Assembly (NCBI RefSeq): GCF_000701465.1
Contig: NZ_JNIY01000004.1
Location: 1 to 64,000 of the forward strand
DNA length: 64,000 bases
Source of the DNA: Paraoerskovia marina DSM 21750
GTDB lineage: Bacteria; Actinomycetota; Actinomycetes; Actinomycetales; Cellulomonadaceae
Direction: 5' to 3'
Positions 43,851 through 52,701 of this stretch are shown here, piece by piece. Both the position numbers and the translations under genes were made by a program. The stretch's first letter is position 1. Each line of letters begins with the position of its first letter. The notes below the pieces were generated by a model. The model had not been told where the DNA came from. It did no database searches and saw nothing but the letters and a program-made list of their open reading frames with translations.

Positions 43851-43997
43851 CGTGGCTCCTGAGGTGCTTGGTGTGGTGGTCGTTCCTGGTTACCTGTTCC
43901 ATGACACGTCGGATCGGCGCGGGTCGCCACCGCAGCACCCGATCGTCACCGGGTCGTGACCTGATCGATAGAATCGACCACCGGCGGAAGGAGCCAC

Positions 43998-44378
43998 GTG
44001 AGCAACCGGCACAAGATCGGCGAGGTCGCCGAGCGGACAGGGCTCTCCCTCCGCACGATCCGCTACTACGAGGAGGTCGGCCTGGTCCGGCCGACGGCCC
44101 GGACGGACGGCGGGTTCCGCCTCTTCACGGACGACGACGTCGCCCGGCTCGAGGTGCTGAAGGGCATGAAGCCGCTCGGCTTCTCCCTCGACGAGATGCG
44201 CGAGCTCGTCGACGTCCTCGACGGACACGGGGGCGCGGACGGGCGGTCGAGCGAGGCGACGCTCGCCGAGTTCCACGCCCGGGCGGTCGACCGGTGCACG
44301 TCGCTGCGGCGCAAGCTCGCGAGCGCCGAGGCGCTGACCGAGGACCTCGGTCGACGGTTGGAGGGCGGCGGGGGGTAG
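43998..44378 (+). CDS. MerR-family transcriptional regulator
   Basis: The 126-residue protein has a MerR HTH (HKIGEVAERTGLSLRTIRYYEEVGLVRP, about residues 5-32), a second wing motif (GGFRLFTDDDVARL) and a C-terminal dimerisation helix (about 85-120). It lacks the cysteines of metal-sensing MerR proteins. Start is GTG at 43998, after ggaaggag. The SulP transporter gene follows by 158 bp in the same direction and may be its target. Confidence 0.9.
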   Translation: MSNRHKIGEVAERTGLSLRTIRYYEEVGLVRPTARTDGGFRLFTDDDVARLEVLKGMKPLGFSLDEMRELVDVLDGHGGADGRSSEATLAEFHARAVDRCTSLRRKLASAEALTEDLGRRLEGGGG

Positions 44379-44536
44379 AACCCTCCCGCTACGTCAGGGT
44401 AGGCTCTGGTCGTCTCCGTCGCGTGCGCCGTCGTCCGTGCGCACCCGGAGGCGTGCGCGTCGACGCGCCCCACCTCTTGCCCTGATCGAGGGATACCCGT
44501 GCGCGGGCGTCCCGCCCGAACGAACGGATCCACATC

Positions 44537-46054
44537 GTGTCTGCCGCTCCCGTGAGCCCTGCCGTCCCCGAGGCGGACGAGGCGAACTCCGTCCTGGCCG
44601 CGCTCAGGTCGCCCCGGCGGCTGCGCACCGAGGTGCTCGCCGGGCTCGTCGTCGCGCTCGCCCTGATCCCCGAGGCGATCAGCTTCTCGATCATCGCGGG
44701 CGTCGACCCGCGCATCGGGCTCTTCGCCTCGTTCACCATGGCCGTCTCGATCGCGTTCCTGGGCGGTCGCCCGGCGATGATCTCGGCGGCCACGGGTGCG
44801 ATCGCCCTCGTCATCGCCCCGGTGATGGCCGAGTACGGGTACGACTACCTGATCGCGACCGTGCTCCTCGGCGGGCTGATCCAGGTGCTCCTGGGCGTGC
44901 TCGGCGTCGCCAAGCTGATGCGGTTCATCCCCCGCTCGGTGATGGTCGGCTTCGTCAACGCGCTCGCGATCCTGATCTTCTCCTCCCAGGTCCCGCACCT
45001 GCTCGGGGTGCCGTGGCTGGTGTACCCGATGGTCGCCGTCGGCATCGCGATCATGGTCTACCTGCCGCGCGTCACCACCGTGATCCCCGCCCCGCTGATC
45101 GCGATCGTGCTGCTCACCGTCGTCACCGTCGTCGGAGCGCTCGCCGTCCCGACCGTCGGCGACGAGGGCGCGCTGCCGGAGTCGCTGCCGGCGCTGTTCT
45201 TCCCCGACGTGCCGATGAACCTCGAGACGCTCCAGATCATCCTGCCGTACGCCGTCGGGATGGCCCTCGTGGGCCTGATGGAGTCGCTGATGACGGCGAA
45301 GCTCGTCGACGACGTGACCGACACGCACTCGAACAAGACCCGTGAGGCCTGGGGCCAGGGCGCCGCCAACATCATCACCGGCTTCTTCGGCGGCATGGGT
45401 GGCTGCGCGATGATCGGGCAGACGATGATCAACACCAAGGTGTCGGGCGCGCGCACCCGGATCTCGACGTTCCTCGCGGGTGTGTTCCTGCTGATCCTCG
45501 TCGTCGGGCTGGGCGACGTCGTCGCGATGATCCCGATGGCCGCGCTGGTCGCCGTGATGATCATGGTCTCGGTCGGCACGTTCGACTGGCACTCGATCCG
45601 GCCGGGCACGCTGCGCCGCATGCCGAAGTCGGAGACGGCGGTCATGGTGACCACGGTCGTCGTCACCGTCGCCACGGACAACCTCGCGATCGGCGTGGTC
45701 GTGGGCGTCGTTGTGGCGTCCGTGCTCTTCGCGCAGCGCGTCGCGCACTTCACGACCGTCACCCGCCTGGACGCCTCGGACGACGACGGCCAGCGCGTCT
45801 ACGCCGTCACCGGCGAGCTGTTCTTCGCCTCGTCGAACGACCTGGTCTACCAGTTCGACTACGTCGGCGACCCCGCAGATGTCGTCATCGACCTGTCGGG
45901 CGCGCACGTGTGGGACGCCTCGACCGTCGCCACGCTCGACGCGATCACCCAGAAGTACGCCTCGAAGGGCAAGACCGTCACGATCCGCGGTCTGAACGAG
46001 GACTCCGCGGCACGCCACGAGCGGCTCGCGGGGAACCTCGGCGCCGGGCACTGA
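44537..46054 (+). CDS. SulP-family inorganic anion transporter
   Basis: The 505-residue protein has a SulP membrane domain of about twelve helices ([22 protein letters not shown] near residue 41; [26 protein letters not shown] near 287) and a cytoplasmic STAS domain (about 410-490, [19 protein letters not shown]). Family members carry sulfate, bicarbonate or other anions with protons or sodium. Substrate is not fixed by sequence. The GTG at 44537 has only a weak ribosome-binding site. The 158-nt leader before it has no riboswitch I recognise. Confidence 0.93.
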   Translation: MSAAPVSPAVPEADEANSVLAALRSPRRLRTEVLAGLVVALALIPEAISFSIIAGVDPRIGLFASFTMAVSIAFLGGRPAMISAATGAIALVIAPVMAEYGYDYLIATVLLGGLIQVLLGVLGVAKLMRFIPRSVMVGFVNALAILIFSSQVPHLLGVPWLVYPMVAVGIAIMVYLPRVTTVIPAPLIAIVLLTVVTVVGALAVPTVGDEGALPESLPALFFPDVPMNLETLQIILPYAVGMALVGLMESLMTAKLVDDVTDTHSNKTREAWGQGAANIITGFFGGMGGCAMIGQTMINTKVSGARTRISTFLAGVFLLILVVGLGDVVAMIPMAALVAVMIMVSVGTFDWHSIRPGTLRRMPKSETAVMVTTVVVTVATDNLAIGVVVGVVVASVLFAQRVAHFTTVTRLDASDDDGQRVYAVTGELFFASSNDLVYQFDYVGDPADVVIDLSGAHVWDASTVATLDAITQKYASKGKTVTIRGLNEDSAARHERLAGNLGAGH

Positions 46055-46128
46055 CCGCGGGCGCTGAGGACGGGCACTGACGGCGGGCGCAGCCGTCGCG
46101 CCGGTCGCGGCCCGGCCCGTAGCGCTGC

Positions 46129-47373
46129 TCAGGTCGCGGCGCTGAGCCGCTCGGTCGCCTCGAGGAACGCGATGTCGCGGGCCACGCGCAGGCCGCTGAT
46201 CAGCGCCCCCTGCAGCACCGACTCCTCGCCGAGCGAGGCCGTCACGAGGTTCGGCCGCATCGGGGTGATCTGCTCCATGCGTGCGGTCAGGGCGGGCAGC
46301 AGTGCGTCGAGGTTCTGCCCGACGCCGCCGCCCACGACGATCATCTCGGGGTCCAGGAGCGCGGCGACGCCCGTGACGACGTCGGCGAGCTGGCGTGCCT
46401 CGGTCTCGACCGCCGCGACCGCGCGCGGGTCCCCGGCGGCCGCGAGCCGGAACACCTCGGCGGCGGTGACGTCGTCGTCGAGCCCCTCGTCGACGGCGTA
46501 CCGCACCACCGAGTCGGCGGCCGACCTCCACTCGAGCACGCCACGCCTGCCCTCGGCGGCGTGGTCGTCGATGCGCTCGCCCACGGGCATGAAGGCGATC
46601 TCTCCGGCGGCCCCGGTCGCACCCTGGTAGGTCTCGCCGTCGACGATGATGCCGAGCCCGATCCCGGTGCCGACGTGGAGGTAGGCCATGTGGCGGGTCC
46701 CGACGCCGGCGCCGGTCGCGTGCTCGGCGACGGCCGCCAGGTTCGCGTCGTTCTCGATGGCGAACGACCCGCCGATCCGTGCGGCGAGCGCGCCCGCGAG
46801 CCCCGGCCGCTGCCACGCCGGGAGCTGGGCCGCGAACATCAGCGCCTGCTCCTCGGCCTGGAAGACGCCGGGCGCGGCGATCAGCGTGTGGGTGGACGGG
46901 CCGGTGATCCCCGCCTGGGCCCGTACCTGCTCGGCGGCTGCGCCGACGGCGTCGACGAGGTCGTCCGGGGCGGCGGTGTTGGGGATGTCGAGGCGCGCGA
47001 GCCGGTCACCCGCCAGGTCGGCCACGGCGAGCCGGATCCATCGGCGGCCGATGTCGACGGCGGTCACCGAGCCGGCGGTGGGGTCCGGCTCGTACACGAC
47101 GGCCGGTCGGCCGGTCGTCGTCTCGGGCCGGCCGGCGGCGCGGACGAGGCCGCCACGCTCGAGGTCGCTGAGGGCGGCGAGCACCGTGGGCTGCGACAGG
47201 CCGGCGCGTCGGGCGAGCTGCGGCCTGCTGAGAGGGCTGGCCTCGTACAGGTGCCCGAGGAGCACCTGGCGGTTGACGGTGCGCATTCCGGCGGGCTCGA
47301 CGGCGGCGGCGAGCGCTGCGGTCGGTCGGGCGCGCAGGCGGTCCGTCGGGCCGCCCGGGGGAGTCGCGGTCAT
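46129..47373 (-). CDS. ROK-family transcriptional regulator lacking the zinc motif
   Basis: The 414-residue protein has an N-terminal winged helix (PLSRPQLARRAGLSQPTVLAALSDL, about residues 46-70) and a ROK domain (SVTAVDIGRRWIRLAVADLA, HVGTGIGLGIIVDG, DPEMIVVGGGVG). The usual zinc motif CxCGxxGCxE is replaced by a region without cysteines (EGRRGVLEWRSA). It is divergent from a ROK kinase gene with a 46-bp gap containing a palindrome, and should repress the kinase-YhfX-Php operon and itself. Confidence 0.9.
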   Translation of the reverse strand: MTATPPGGPTDRLRARPTAALAAAVEPAGMRTVNRQVLLGHLYEASPLSRPQLARRAGLSQPTVLAALSDLERGGLVRAAGRPETTTGRPAVVYEPDPTAGSVTAVDIGRRWIRLAVADLAGDRLARLDIPNTAAPDDLVDAVGAAAEQVRAQAGITGPSTHTLIAAPGVFQAEEQALMFAAQLPAWQRPGLAGALAARIGGSFAIENDANLAAVAEHATGAGVGTRHMAYLHVGTGIGLGIIVDGETYQGATGAAGEIAFMPVGERIDDHAAEGRRGVLEWRSAADSVVRYAVDEGLDDDVTAAEVFRLAAAGDPRAVAAVETEARQLADVVTGVAALLDPEMIVVGGGVGQNLDALLPALTARMEQITPMRPNLVTASLGEESVLQGALISGLRVARDIAFLEATERLSAAT

Positions 47374-47383
47374 TGCTTCCTCA

Positions 47384-47413
47384 TTGACAGGTAGGAGACT
47401 TTATTAAAGACTC
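47384..47413 (+). promoter_or_regulatory. Overlapping promoter and palindromic operator of the ROK kinase cassette
   Basis: A perfect TTGACA (47384-47389) is followed after 17 bp by the weak -10 aagact (47407-47412). The start codon ATG at 47420 is 7 nt later, so the mRNA is probably leaderless. A 19-bp palindrome (47395-47413) with 8 of 9 matched positions (gagactttaTtaaagactc) covers the spacer and -10. It is the likely site of the divergent ROK regulator. Confidence 0.65.
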
Positions 47414-47419
47414 TTCATC

Positions 47420-48337
47420 ATGACAGGTCTCGCGCACGGCGTGATAGCCATCGACATCGGTGGGACGAAGATCGACGTCGCCCTGGCAGGCCCGGACGGT
47501 GCCGTGCACGACCGCCAGCGCCTGCCCACCCGCGCGGGCGACGGTCCCCGCCAGGCTATCGCCCGCATCGGGTCGACGGCGCGGGATCTCGGCGCCGACG
47601 CGAGCCGGTTCGGCCTCACGGTCACGGGGGCAGCCGCCGTCAGCCCGGGGGTGGTGCACGACGGCGGCCTGCAGCTGGTGCCGACGATGCCCGGGTGGGA
47701 CGACTACCCCCTCGCGCAGGAGGTCGGCACCGAGCTCGGATTCTCGGACGTCCCTGTCTGGAACGACGTGCACGCCGCCGGCCTCGCCGAGGCACGGAGC
47801 GGGGCCCTCGTCGACGCCGACCCGGGGCTCTACGTGAACCTCGGCACCGGCGTCTCCGCCGCGATCGTCGTCGGTGGCACCGTCCTGCGCGGCGCGCACC
47901 GTGCCGCGGGCGAGATCGGGTACCTCACGCCGCACGAGTCCGCGCTGACGCCCGTCGGGACGGCGCCGCTCGAGGAGATCGTCGGGGGCGGGCTCCTCGG
48001 CCCGCGGATCGGGGCGCTCACCGGGCGTGCCTTCACGTCGGCCGACGTGCTCGCGAGCACCGACCCCGTCGTCCAGGGGCTCGTCCACCAGGCCGTCCTC
48101 ACCCTCGCCCGCGAGATCGCGAACATCGCGGTCACGCTGGACCCCGCCGTGGTCGCGATCGGCGGGGGGATGACCGCCGCGGCCGGCCTGATCCTGCCCG
48201 TCGTCGAGGCCGAGGTGCGCCGTCGCGTCCCGTTCCCGCCCGCCGTCGTCCTGGCGTCCTACCGCACCGACGCGGCGCTGCACGGGGCGGTCGCCCTGGC
48301 GCTCGGTGCCGTCGACCGTATCCCGGCCGCGTCGTAG
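47420..48337 (+). CDS. ROK-family sugar kinase
   Basis: The 305-residue protein is a stand-alone ROK kinase without HTH. The phosphate loop AIDIGGTKIDVAL (about residues 9-21), the catalytic Asp in VWNDVHAAGLAEA, LYVNLGTGVSAAIVVGG and AIGGGMTAA are in place. The cysteine zinc motif is missing (ESALTPVGTAPLEEI instead). It should phosphorylate a hexose, N-acetylhexosamine or related compound. It is the first gene of an operon with a YhfX-like enzyme and a Php-like protein. Confidence 0.88.
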   Translation: MTGLAHGVIAIDIGGTKIDVALAGPDGAVHDRQRLPTRAGDGPRQAIARIGSTARDLGADASRFGLTVTGAAAVSPGVVHDGGLQLVPTMPGWDDYPLAQEVGTELGFSDVPVWNDVHAAGLAEARSGALVDADPGLYVNLGTGVSAAIVVGGTVLRGAHRAAGEIGYLTPHESALTPVGTAPLEEIVGGGLLGPRIGALTGRAFTSADVLASTDPVVQGLVHQAVLTLAREIANIAVTLDPAVVAIGGGMTAAAGLILPVVEAEVRRRVPFPPAVVLASYRTDAALHGAVALALGAVDRIPAAS

Positions 48338-48369
48338 CGCCGGCACACCCACCGCTCAAAGGAGAGACC

Positions 48370-49566
48370 GTGTTCCTCGAGACCGTCCGGCGTCGCAACC
48401 CCGGCCTGATCGCCGCCGCCGTCGCCCTGCACCAGGCGGGCAAGATCCCCGCCGGGACGTACGTCTACGACCTCGACGCCGTCGGGCACAACGCCCGGAC
48501 GCTGGCGGCGGAGGCCGCGCGGCTGGGGTTGACGCCGTACGCGATGCTCAAGCAGGTCGGCCGCAACCCCGACCTCACCCGCACCGTCCGGGCCGCGGGG
48601 ATCGGCGCCTCGGTCGCGGTCGACACCGCCTGCGCACGGGCCACGACCTCCGCCGGGATGCCGCTCGGGCACGTCGGGCACCTCGTCCAGGTTCCCCGGC
48701 ACGAGGCGGCGGCCGTCGCGGCGATGCAGCCGGCCCAGTGGACCGTCTTCTCCCACGAGAAGGCGGCCGAGGCCGCACGCGCCGCACGGGAGATCGGCCG
48801 CGAGCAGGACCTCCTCGCACGCATCCACGCCGACGGCGACGAGTTCTACGCCGGCCACGAGGGAGGGTTCGCCGCCGACGACGTCCTCGCCGTCGCCGAC
48901 CGCGTCGACGCCCTCGACGGTGCCCGGCTGGCCGGTGTCACCACGTTCCCCGCCCTGCTCTTCGACGCCGAGGTCCGCACCGTCCGGCCCACGCGCAACG
49001 CCGCAACCCTGGCCAGGGCCGCCGCGCGACTGCGGGACTCCGGCCGCGACGTCGTCGTCAACGGGCCCGGGACGACGTCGACCCGCACCCTCGCGACACT
49101 GGCCGAGCTGGGCGTCACCCACGTCGAGCCCGGGCACGCGCTGACGGGGACCACGCCGTGGCACGCCGTCACCGACGGCGACGACGACCTGCCCGAGATC
49201 CCCGCGGCCGTGCACGTCAGCGAGGTCAGCCACCACCACGGCGGGCGCGCGTACTTCTTCGGCGGCGGCCTCTACGTCGACCCCGTGCTCGGGCGCAGCC
49301 CCGTCCACGGCCTCGTCGGGTCCGACCCGGACGGGCTGACCCGCGTGCGGGCAGAGCTCCCGCCGCGCGAGGCGATCGACTACTACGGTCAGCTCGACCG
49401 GGAGCGCGGCAGCGCGGCCGCGGGCGACACCGTGGTGCTCGGCTTCCGCGGGCAGGCGTTCGTCACCCGTGCCTGCACGGCCGGGGTCACCGGGGTCTCG
49501 ACGGGCGACCCGCAGGTCGCCGGCATCTGGGCGTCCGACGGCAGCGCGGTCGCGTGGCCGGCGTGA
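48370..49566 (+). CDS. YhfX-like PLP-dependent enzyme (alanine racemase-type barrel)
   Basis: The 398-residue protein resembles E. coli YhfX and other fold-type III PLP enzymes. The likely PLP lysine is Lys61 in YAMLKQVGRNPDL. The barrel continues with ARIHADGDEFYAGHEGG, VNGPGTTSTRTL and GVTHVEPGHALTGTTPW, which have the expected phosphate- and substrate-binding pattern. Family activity is not established; racemase, epimerase or lyase chemistry on an amino acid or amino sugar derivative is possible. GTG 48370 has aaaggagag just before it. Confidence 0.82.
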   Translation: MFLETVRRRNPGLIAAAVALHQAGKIPAGTYVYDLDAVGHNARTLAAEAARLGLTPYAMLKQVGRNPDLTRTVRAAGIGASVAVDTACARATTSAGMPLGHVGHLVQVPRHEAAAVAAMQPAQWTVFSHEKAAEAARAAREIGREQDLLARIHADGDEFYAGHEGGFAADDVLAVADRVDALDGARLAGVTTFPALLFDAEVRTVRPTRNAATLARAAARLRDSGRDVVVNGPGTTSTRTLATLAELGVTHVEPGHALTGTTPWHAVTDGDDDLPEIPAAVHVSEVSHHHGGRAYFFGGGLYVDPVLGRSPVHGLVGSDPDGLTRVRAELPPREAIDYYGQLDRERGSAAAGDTVVLGFRGQAFVTRACTAGVTGVSTGDPQVAGIWASDGSAVAWPA

Positions 49567-50588
49567 GGACCGCCCAGACCGTCCTCGGCCCGGTCCCGAC
49601 GGCCGAGCTCGGGCGCGTCCTCGTCCACGAGCACCTGCTCGCCCTGACCCCCGGGCCGTGGCTCGCCGGGGCCCGCGGGGACGACGACGCCGCGCACGCC
49701 GCCGACCAGGTCGAGCGCGCGGTCGCAGCCCTCGCCGGGGTGCGGGAGGACGGGTTCGGGACGGTCGTCGACCTCAGCCCCTACGGCGTCGTCGGACGCG
49801 ACGAGGAGGGGAAGAACGTCGTATGGCTGCAGGAGATCTCCCGCCGCACCGGGCTGCACGTCGTGACGGGGACAGCGGTGTACCTCGAGGCGTTCAGCCC
49901 GCGGTGGGCCGTCGAGGCTAGTCTCGACGACATGACGGCGCGGTTCGTCCGCGATGCCACTGGGGGCGTCGCGGGCACTGGGGTCCGCGCCGGAGTGCTG
50001 GGGGAGCAGGCCACCGGTCTCGGCGTCGTCACGCCGCACGAGGAGAAGTGCCTGCGTGCGGCGGCACGCGCGCACGCCGAGACCGGACTTGCCCTGATGA
50101 CCCACACCACGCACGGGACGATGGCGCTCGAGCAGGTGCGGATCCTCCGCTCGGAGGGTGCCGACCTCGACCGTGTCGTCGTCGGGCACATGGACACCCA
50201 CCCGGAGACCGACTACGTCCGCCGCGTGCTCGACACCGGGGTGCGCGTCGCGTTCGACACGGTCGGCAAGCAGCTCTGGGACTTCCGCGTCGAGCCTCTG
50301 CCCGACCGGCTCCCCGACGGCCCGATGGTCAAGGACGCCTATCACCGGGCCGACGCCACCCGGGCCGCACGGATCGCCGCGCTCGTCGCGGACGGCTGGG
50401 CCGAGCGGATCGTCCTGGCCCACGACCTCACGGGCGAGGAGGTCTACCTCAACCCGCAGACGCACGGGCGCTGGGGCTACCGCTACCTCGCGGGGCCGTT
50501 CTGCGACCTGCTCCGCGCGCACGGCGTGACGGACGAGCAGATCGACCTGATGCTGCGCCGCACACCCCAGGAGATCCTCGGCGTCTGA
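49563..50588 (+). CDS. Phosphotriesterase-family hydrolase (Php-like)
   Basis: The 341-residue protein has a TIM-barrel amidohydrolase fold of the phosphotriesterase homology group. Metal ligands are His22 and His24 (VLVHEHLL), a bridging Glu (GVLGEQ), His in MTHTTHGT, His in VVGHMDTHP and Asp in AHDLTG. Related proteins act as lactonases or phospho-lactone hydrolases; E. coli Php sits beside YhfX with unknown role. GTG 49563 overlaps the yhfX-like stop, so both are translated together. Confidence 0.85.
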   Translation: MRTAQTVLGPVPTAELGRVLVHEHLLALTPGPWLAGARGDDDAAHAADQVERAVAALAGVREDGFGTVVDLSPYGVVGRDEEGKNVVWLQEISRRTGLHVVTGTAVYLEAFSPRWAVEASLDDMTARFVRDATGGVAGTGVRAGVLGEQATGLGVVTPHEEKCLRAAARAHAETGLALMTHTTHGTMALEQVRILRSEGADLDRVVVGHMDTHPETDYVRRVLDTGVRVAFDTVGKQLWDFRVEPLPDRLPDGPMVKDAYHRADATRAARIAALVADGWAERIVLAHDLTGEEVYLNPQTHGRWGYRYLAGPFCDLLRAHGVTDEQIDLMLRRTPQEILGV

Positions 50589-50643
50589 CGTGCTCCGGTG
50601 GGCAATCCCCCGCACCGGACGGGTGTTTTGGCACACTAGGGGT

Positions 50644-51231
50644 GTGAACGACGGCGAAGATACAGCCCATCACACGGACGCCGAGGCGGCACGGGCCGCA
50701 CTCGGGACGGTCGACCACGCCGTGCGCGACGCGACCGACGACGACGCGGCCGGCATCGGAGCCGTCTACGAGTACTACGTCCGTGAGTCCACCGCGACGT
50801 TCGAGACCGACCCTCCGGACGTCGAGTTCTGGCGCGAACGGATGCACTCCACACAGTCCGAGGGGTGGCCGTTCGTGGTCGCCGAGGGGCCGGACGGAAC
50901 CATCCTCGGCTGGGCCTACGTCGGCTGGTGGCGTCCCCGCCCCGCCTACCGGTACACGGTCGAGACGAGCATCTACCTGCTGCCCGGACAGGCGGGCAAG
51001 GGCCTCGGGAGCGCGCTCCTGCAGCGCGTCCTCGACGGGTCCCGGGCCGCCGGTGCCCGTGAGGCCGTGGCGATCATCAGCTCCGGGGCCTCGCCCGCCT
51101 CGCGCAAGCTCCACGAGAAGCTGGGGTTCCACGAGATCGGCCGGCTGACCGACGTCGGGTACAAGCACGGCCAGTGGCTCGACACCGCCATCATGCAGAT
51201 GCACCTCGGTCCGGGGCCCGAGGAGCCGTAG
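50644..51231 (+). CDS. GNAT N-acetyltransferase (phosphinothricin/MddA-like)
   Basis: The 195-residue enzyme has a GNAT domain (about residues 27-185) with DDDAAGIGAVYEYYVRESTATFE, WAYVGWWRPRPAYRYTVE and the acetyl-CoA loop LLPGQAGKGLGSALLQ, close to phosphinothricin/methionine-sulfone acetyltransferases. The N-terminal 25 residues are extra. GTG at 50644 fits the domain; an ATG is not seen. It follows the Php gene by 55 bp in the same direction and may belong to that operon. Confidence 0.85.
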   Translation: MNDGEDTAHHTDAEAARAALGTVDHAVRDATDDDAAGIGAVYEYYVRESTATFETDPPDVEFWRERMHSTQSEGWPFVVAEGPDGTILGWAYVGWWRPRPAYRYTVETSIYLLPGQAGKGLGSALLQRVLDGSRAAGAREAVAIISSGASPASRKLHEKLGFHEIGRLTDVGYKHGQWLDTAIMQMHLGPGPEEP

Positions 51232-51236
51232 CCCGC

Positions 51237-51932
51237 TCAGAGCTGCTGGCGCACACCCGCCTCCCGGGCGATGCCCTCGACCTGCTCCTCCATGTCGTCG
51301 CGCAGCGGCTTGCGGCCGTCGCCGCGCCGCATCACGGGCAGCTGGGTGCGCGACCCGCCCTCCTCGAGGACGAACCCGAAGGCCGCGTAGAGCGCGAGGG
51401 CGGCGAGCGCCAGCCCGAGGGCGCCGGCCGCGACGTCCCACGCGCTCACCGCCGTGACCTGGGCGACGCCGGTCAGCGCGAACCGGACCGCGGAGCCGAT
51501 CATGATCGCCGCGGCCAGCGGCTTGCCCCGTCCGGCGGAGGCGGGCACGAGCATCGCCACGCCCGCCGTGAGCAGCAGGACGCCCAGCGCCGGGCTCGTG
51601 GACCCGGGCGGCGACGTCAGCGTCGTGACCGCGAGCATCGCCCAGACCCCCGACACCATCGCCATGCCGGTGCCGGCGATCGGGTCGCGCGCACCGAAGC
51701 CGATGATCGCGGACAACAGCTGGAGCGGCACCGTGAGCACCAGGACGGCGAGCGCCATCGTCGACGCCTCGCCCTCGCCGACGATCCCGAGCTGGAGGGT
51801 GCTGAAGCCGACGGTCCCGAGCGCGAGCGCCATGAATCCGAGGGGGAGAGGGTTGCCGGTCGGGCGGAGCACGATCCGGGTGAGCTGCAGCTCTTCGCTG
51901 CGGGTCCGGTCGGTGTCGGTGGTGTCGTCCAT
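51237..51932 (-). CDS. GPR1/FUN34/YaaH-type membrane protein (probable)
   Basis: The 231-residue protein has six hydrophobic helices between about residues 30 and 185 and a polar C-terminus. The NPLPLGFMALALGTVGFSTLQ motif near residue 25 resembles the NPAPLGL motif of acetate/succinate transporters of the YaaH family. Similarity elsewhere is weak, so the family call is tentative. The ATG at 51932 (MDDTTDTDRT) is chosen because residues upstream look like out-of-frame sequence. It converges with the GNAT gene. Confidence 0.6.
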   Translation of the reverse strand: MDDTTDTDRTRSEELQLTRIVLRPTGNPLPLGFMALALGTVGFSTLQLGIVGEGEASTMALAVLVLTVPLQLLSAIIGFGARDPIAGTGMAMVSGVWAMLAVTTLTSPPGSTSPALGVLLLTAGVAMLVPASAGRGKPLAAAIMIGSAVRFALTGVAQVTAVSAWDVAAGALGLALAALALYAAFGFVLEEGGSRTQLPVMRRGDGRKPLRDDMEEQVEGIAREAGVRQQL

Positions 51933-52011
51933 CGCCCCACCGAACACGGTCGCTGGCCTGCCCACAAACGGGCGACGAGCCGGTGGGGGTGCTCCGGGGC
52001 GCTCCGGGGCG

Positions 52012-52584
52012 CTACGTCGGCTCGGAGCGCAGCCTCGGCTCGGTGCGGTTGGCCGGGTTGAGCCCGGCCTTGTCCGCGTAGAACGCGCGGATCGCGTCCA
52101 TGTCGGCGCGCACGTCGCCGGTGGCACGCAGCGTGATGCCGAGACCCGTCGTCATGGTCGTGCGGTCGACGTACCCGAGGGTGATCGGCAGCCCGGAGTC
52201 CTGGGCGATCCGGTAGAAGCCGGACTTCCAGTACTCGCCGGCGCTGCGGGTGCCCTCGGGGGTGACCACGAGCGAGAACTTCTCACCCGCACGGAGGCGT
52301 TCGAGCACCTCGTCGACCACCCTGCTCGGGTCCCGGCGGTCCACGGGGATGCCGCCGAGCCTGCGCATGATCGGCCCGCGCCACCCGGTGAACAGGGTGT
52401 GCTTGCCGAGCCACCGCATCGGGATCTCCTCCTGCCAGGTGATCGCGAGCATGAGCACGAAGTCCCAGTTGGAGGTGTGGGGTGCGCCGATGAGCAGGCG
52501 CGGCTCGGTGACGGGCGGGTCCTCGGGGACGAACGTCCAGCGGCTGAACCGCCAGTAGGCGCTTGCGAGTCTGCGGCGGATCAT
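52012..52584 (-). CDS. PlsC-like acyltransferase
   Basis: The 190-residue protein has the acyltransferase motif HTSNWD (APHTSNWDFVLM, in place of HxxxxD) and the second block VVTPEGTRS with KSGFYRIAQDSGLPI. These match the 1-acylglycerol-3-phosphate acyltransferase superfamily in a short actinobacterial form. Such enzymes esterify a lysophospholipid or other acceptor at the membrane. The ATG at 52584 is preferred over an upstream start at 52653. Confidence 0.85.
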   Translation of the reverse strand: MIRRRLASAYWRFSRWTFVPEDPPVTEPRLLIGAPHTSNWDFVLMLAITWQEEIPMRWLGKHTLFTGWRGPIMRRLGGIPVDRRDPSRVVDEVLERLRAGEKFSLVVTPEGTRSAGEYWKSGFYRIAQDSGLPITLGYVDRTTMTTGLGITLRATGDVRADMDAIRAFYADKAGLNPANRTEPRLRSEPT

Positions 52585-52627
52585 GTGCTCACGGTACTCG
52601 GGGTCGTGGCGCACGGTCGTCGTGCGT

Positions 52628-52688
52628 GCCGAGCGGCACGTTGGTGTCGTCACGCGACCCGGGTGGCAGCAGCAACGTGCCGCTCGGC
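52628..52688. terminator. Terminator-like inverted repeat
   Basis: Two 16-bp perfect arms (52628-52643 with 52673-52688) flank a 29-nt loop in the gap after the antiporter stop on the minus strand and before the acyltransferase start. It probably ends the antiporter transcript. Confidence 0.7.
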
Positions 52689-52701
52689 GGCCGAGGCCGC
52701 G

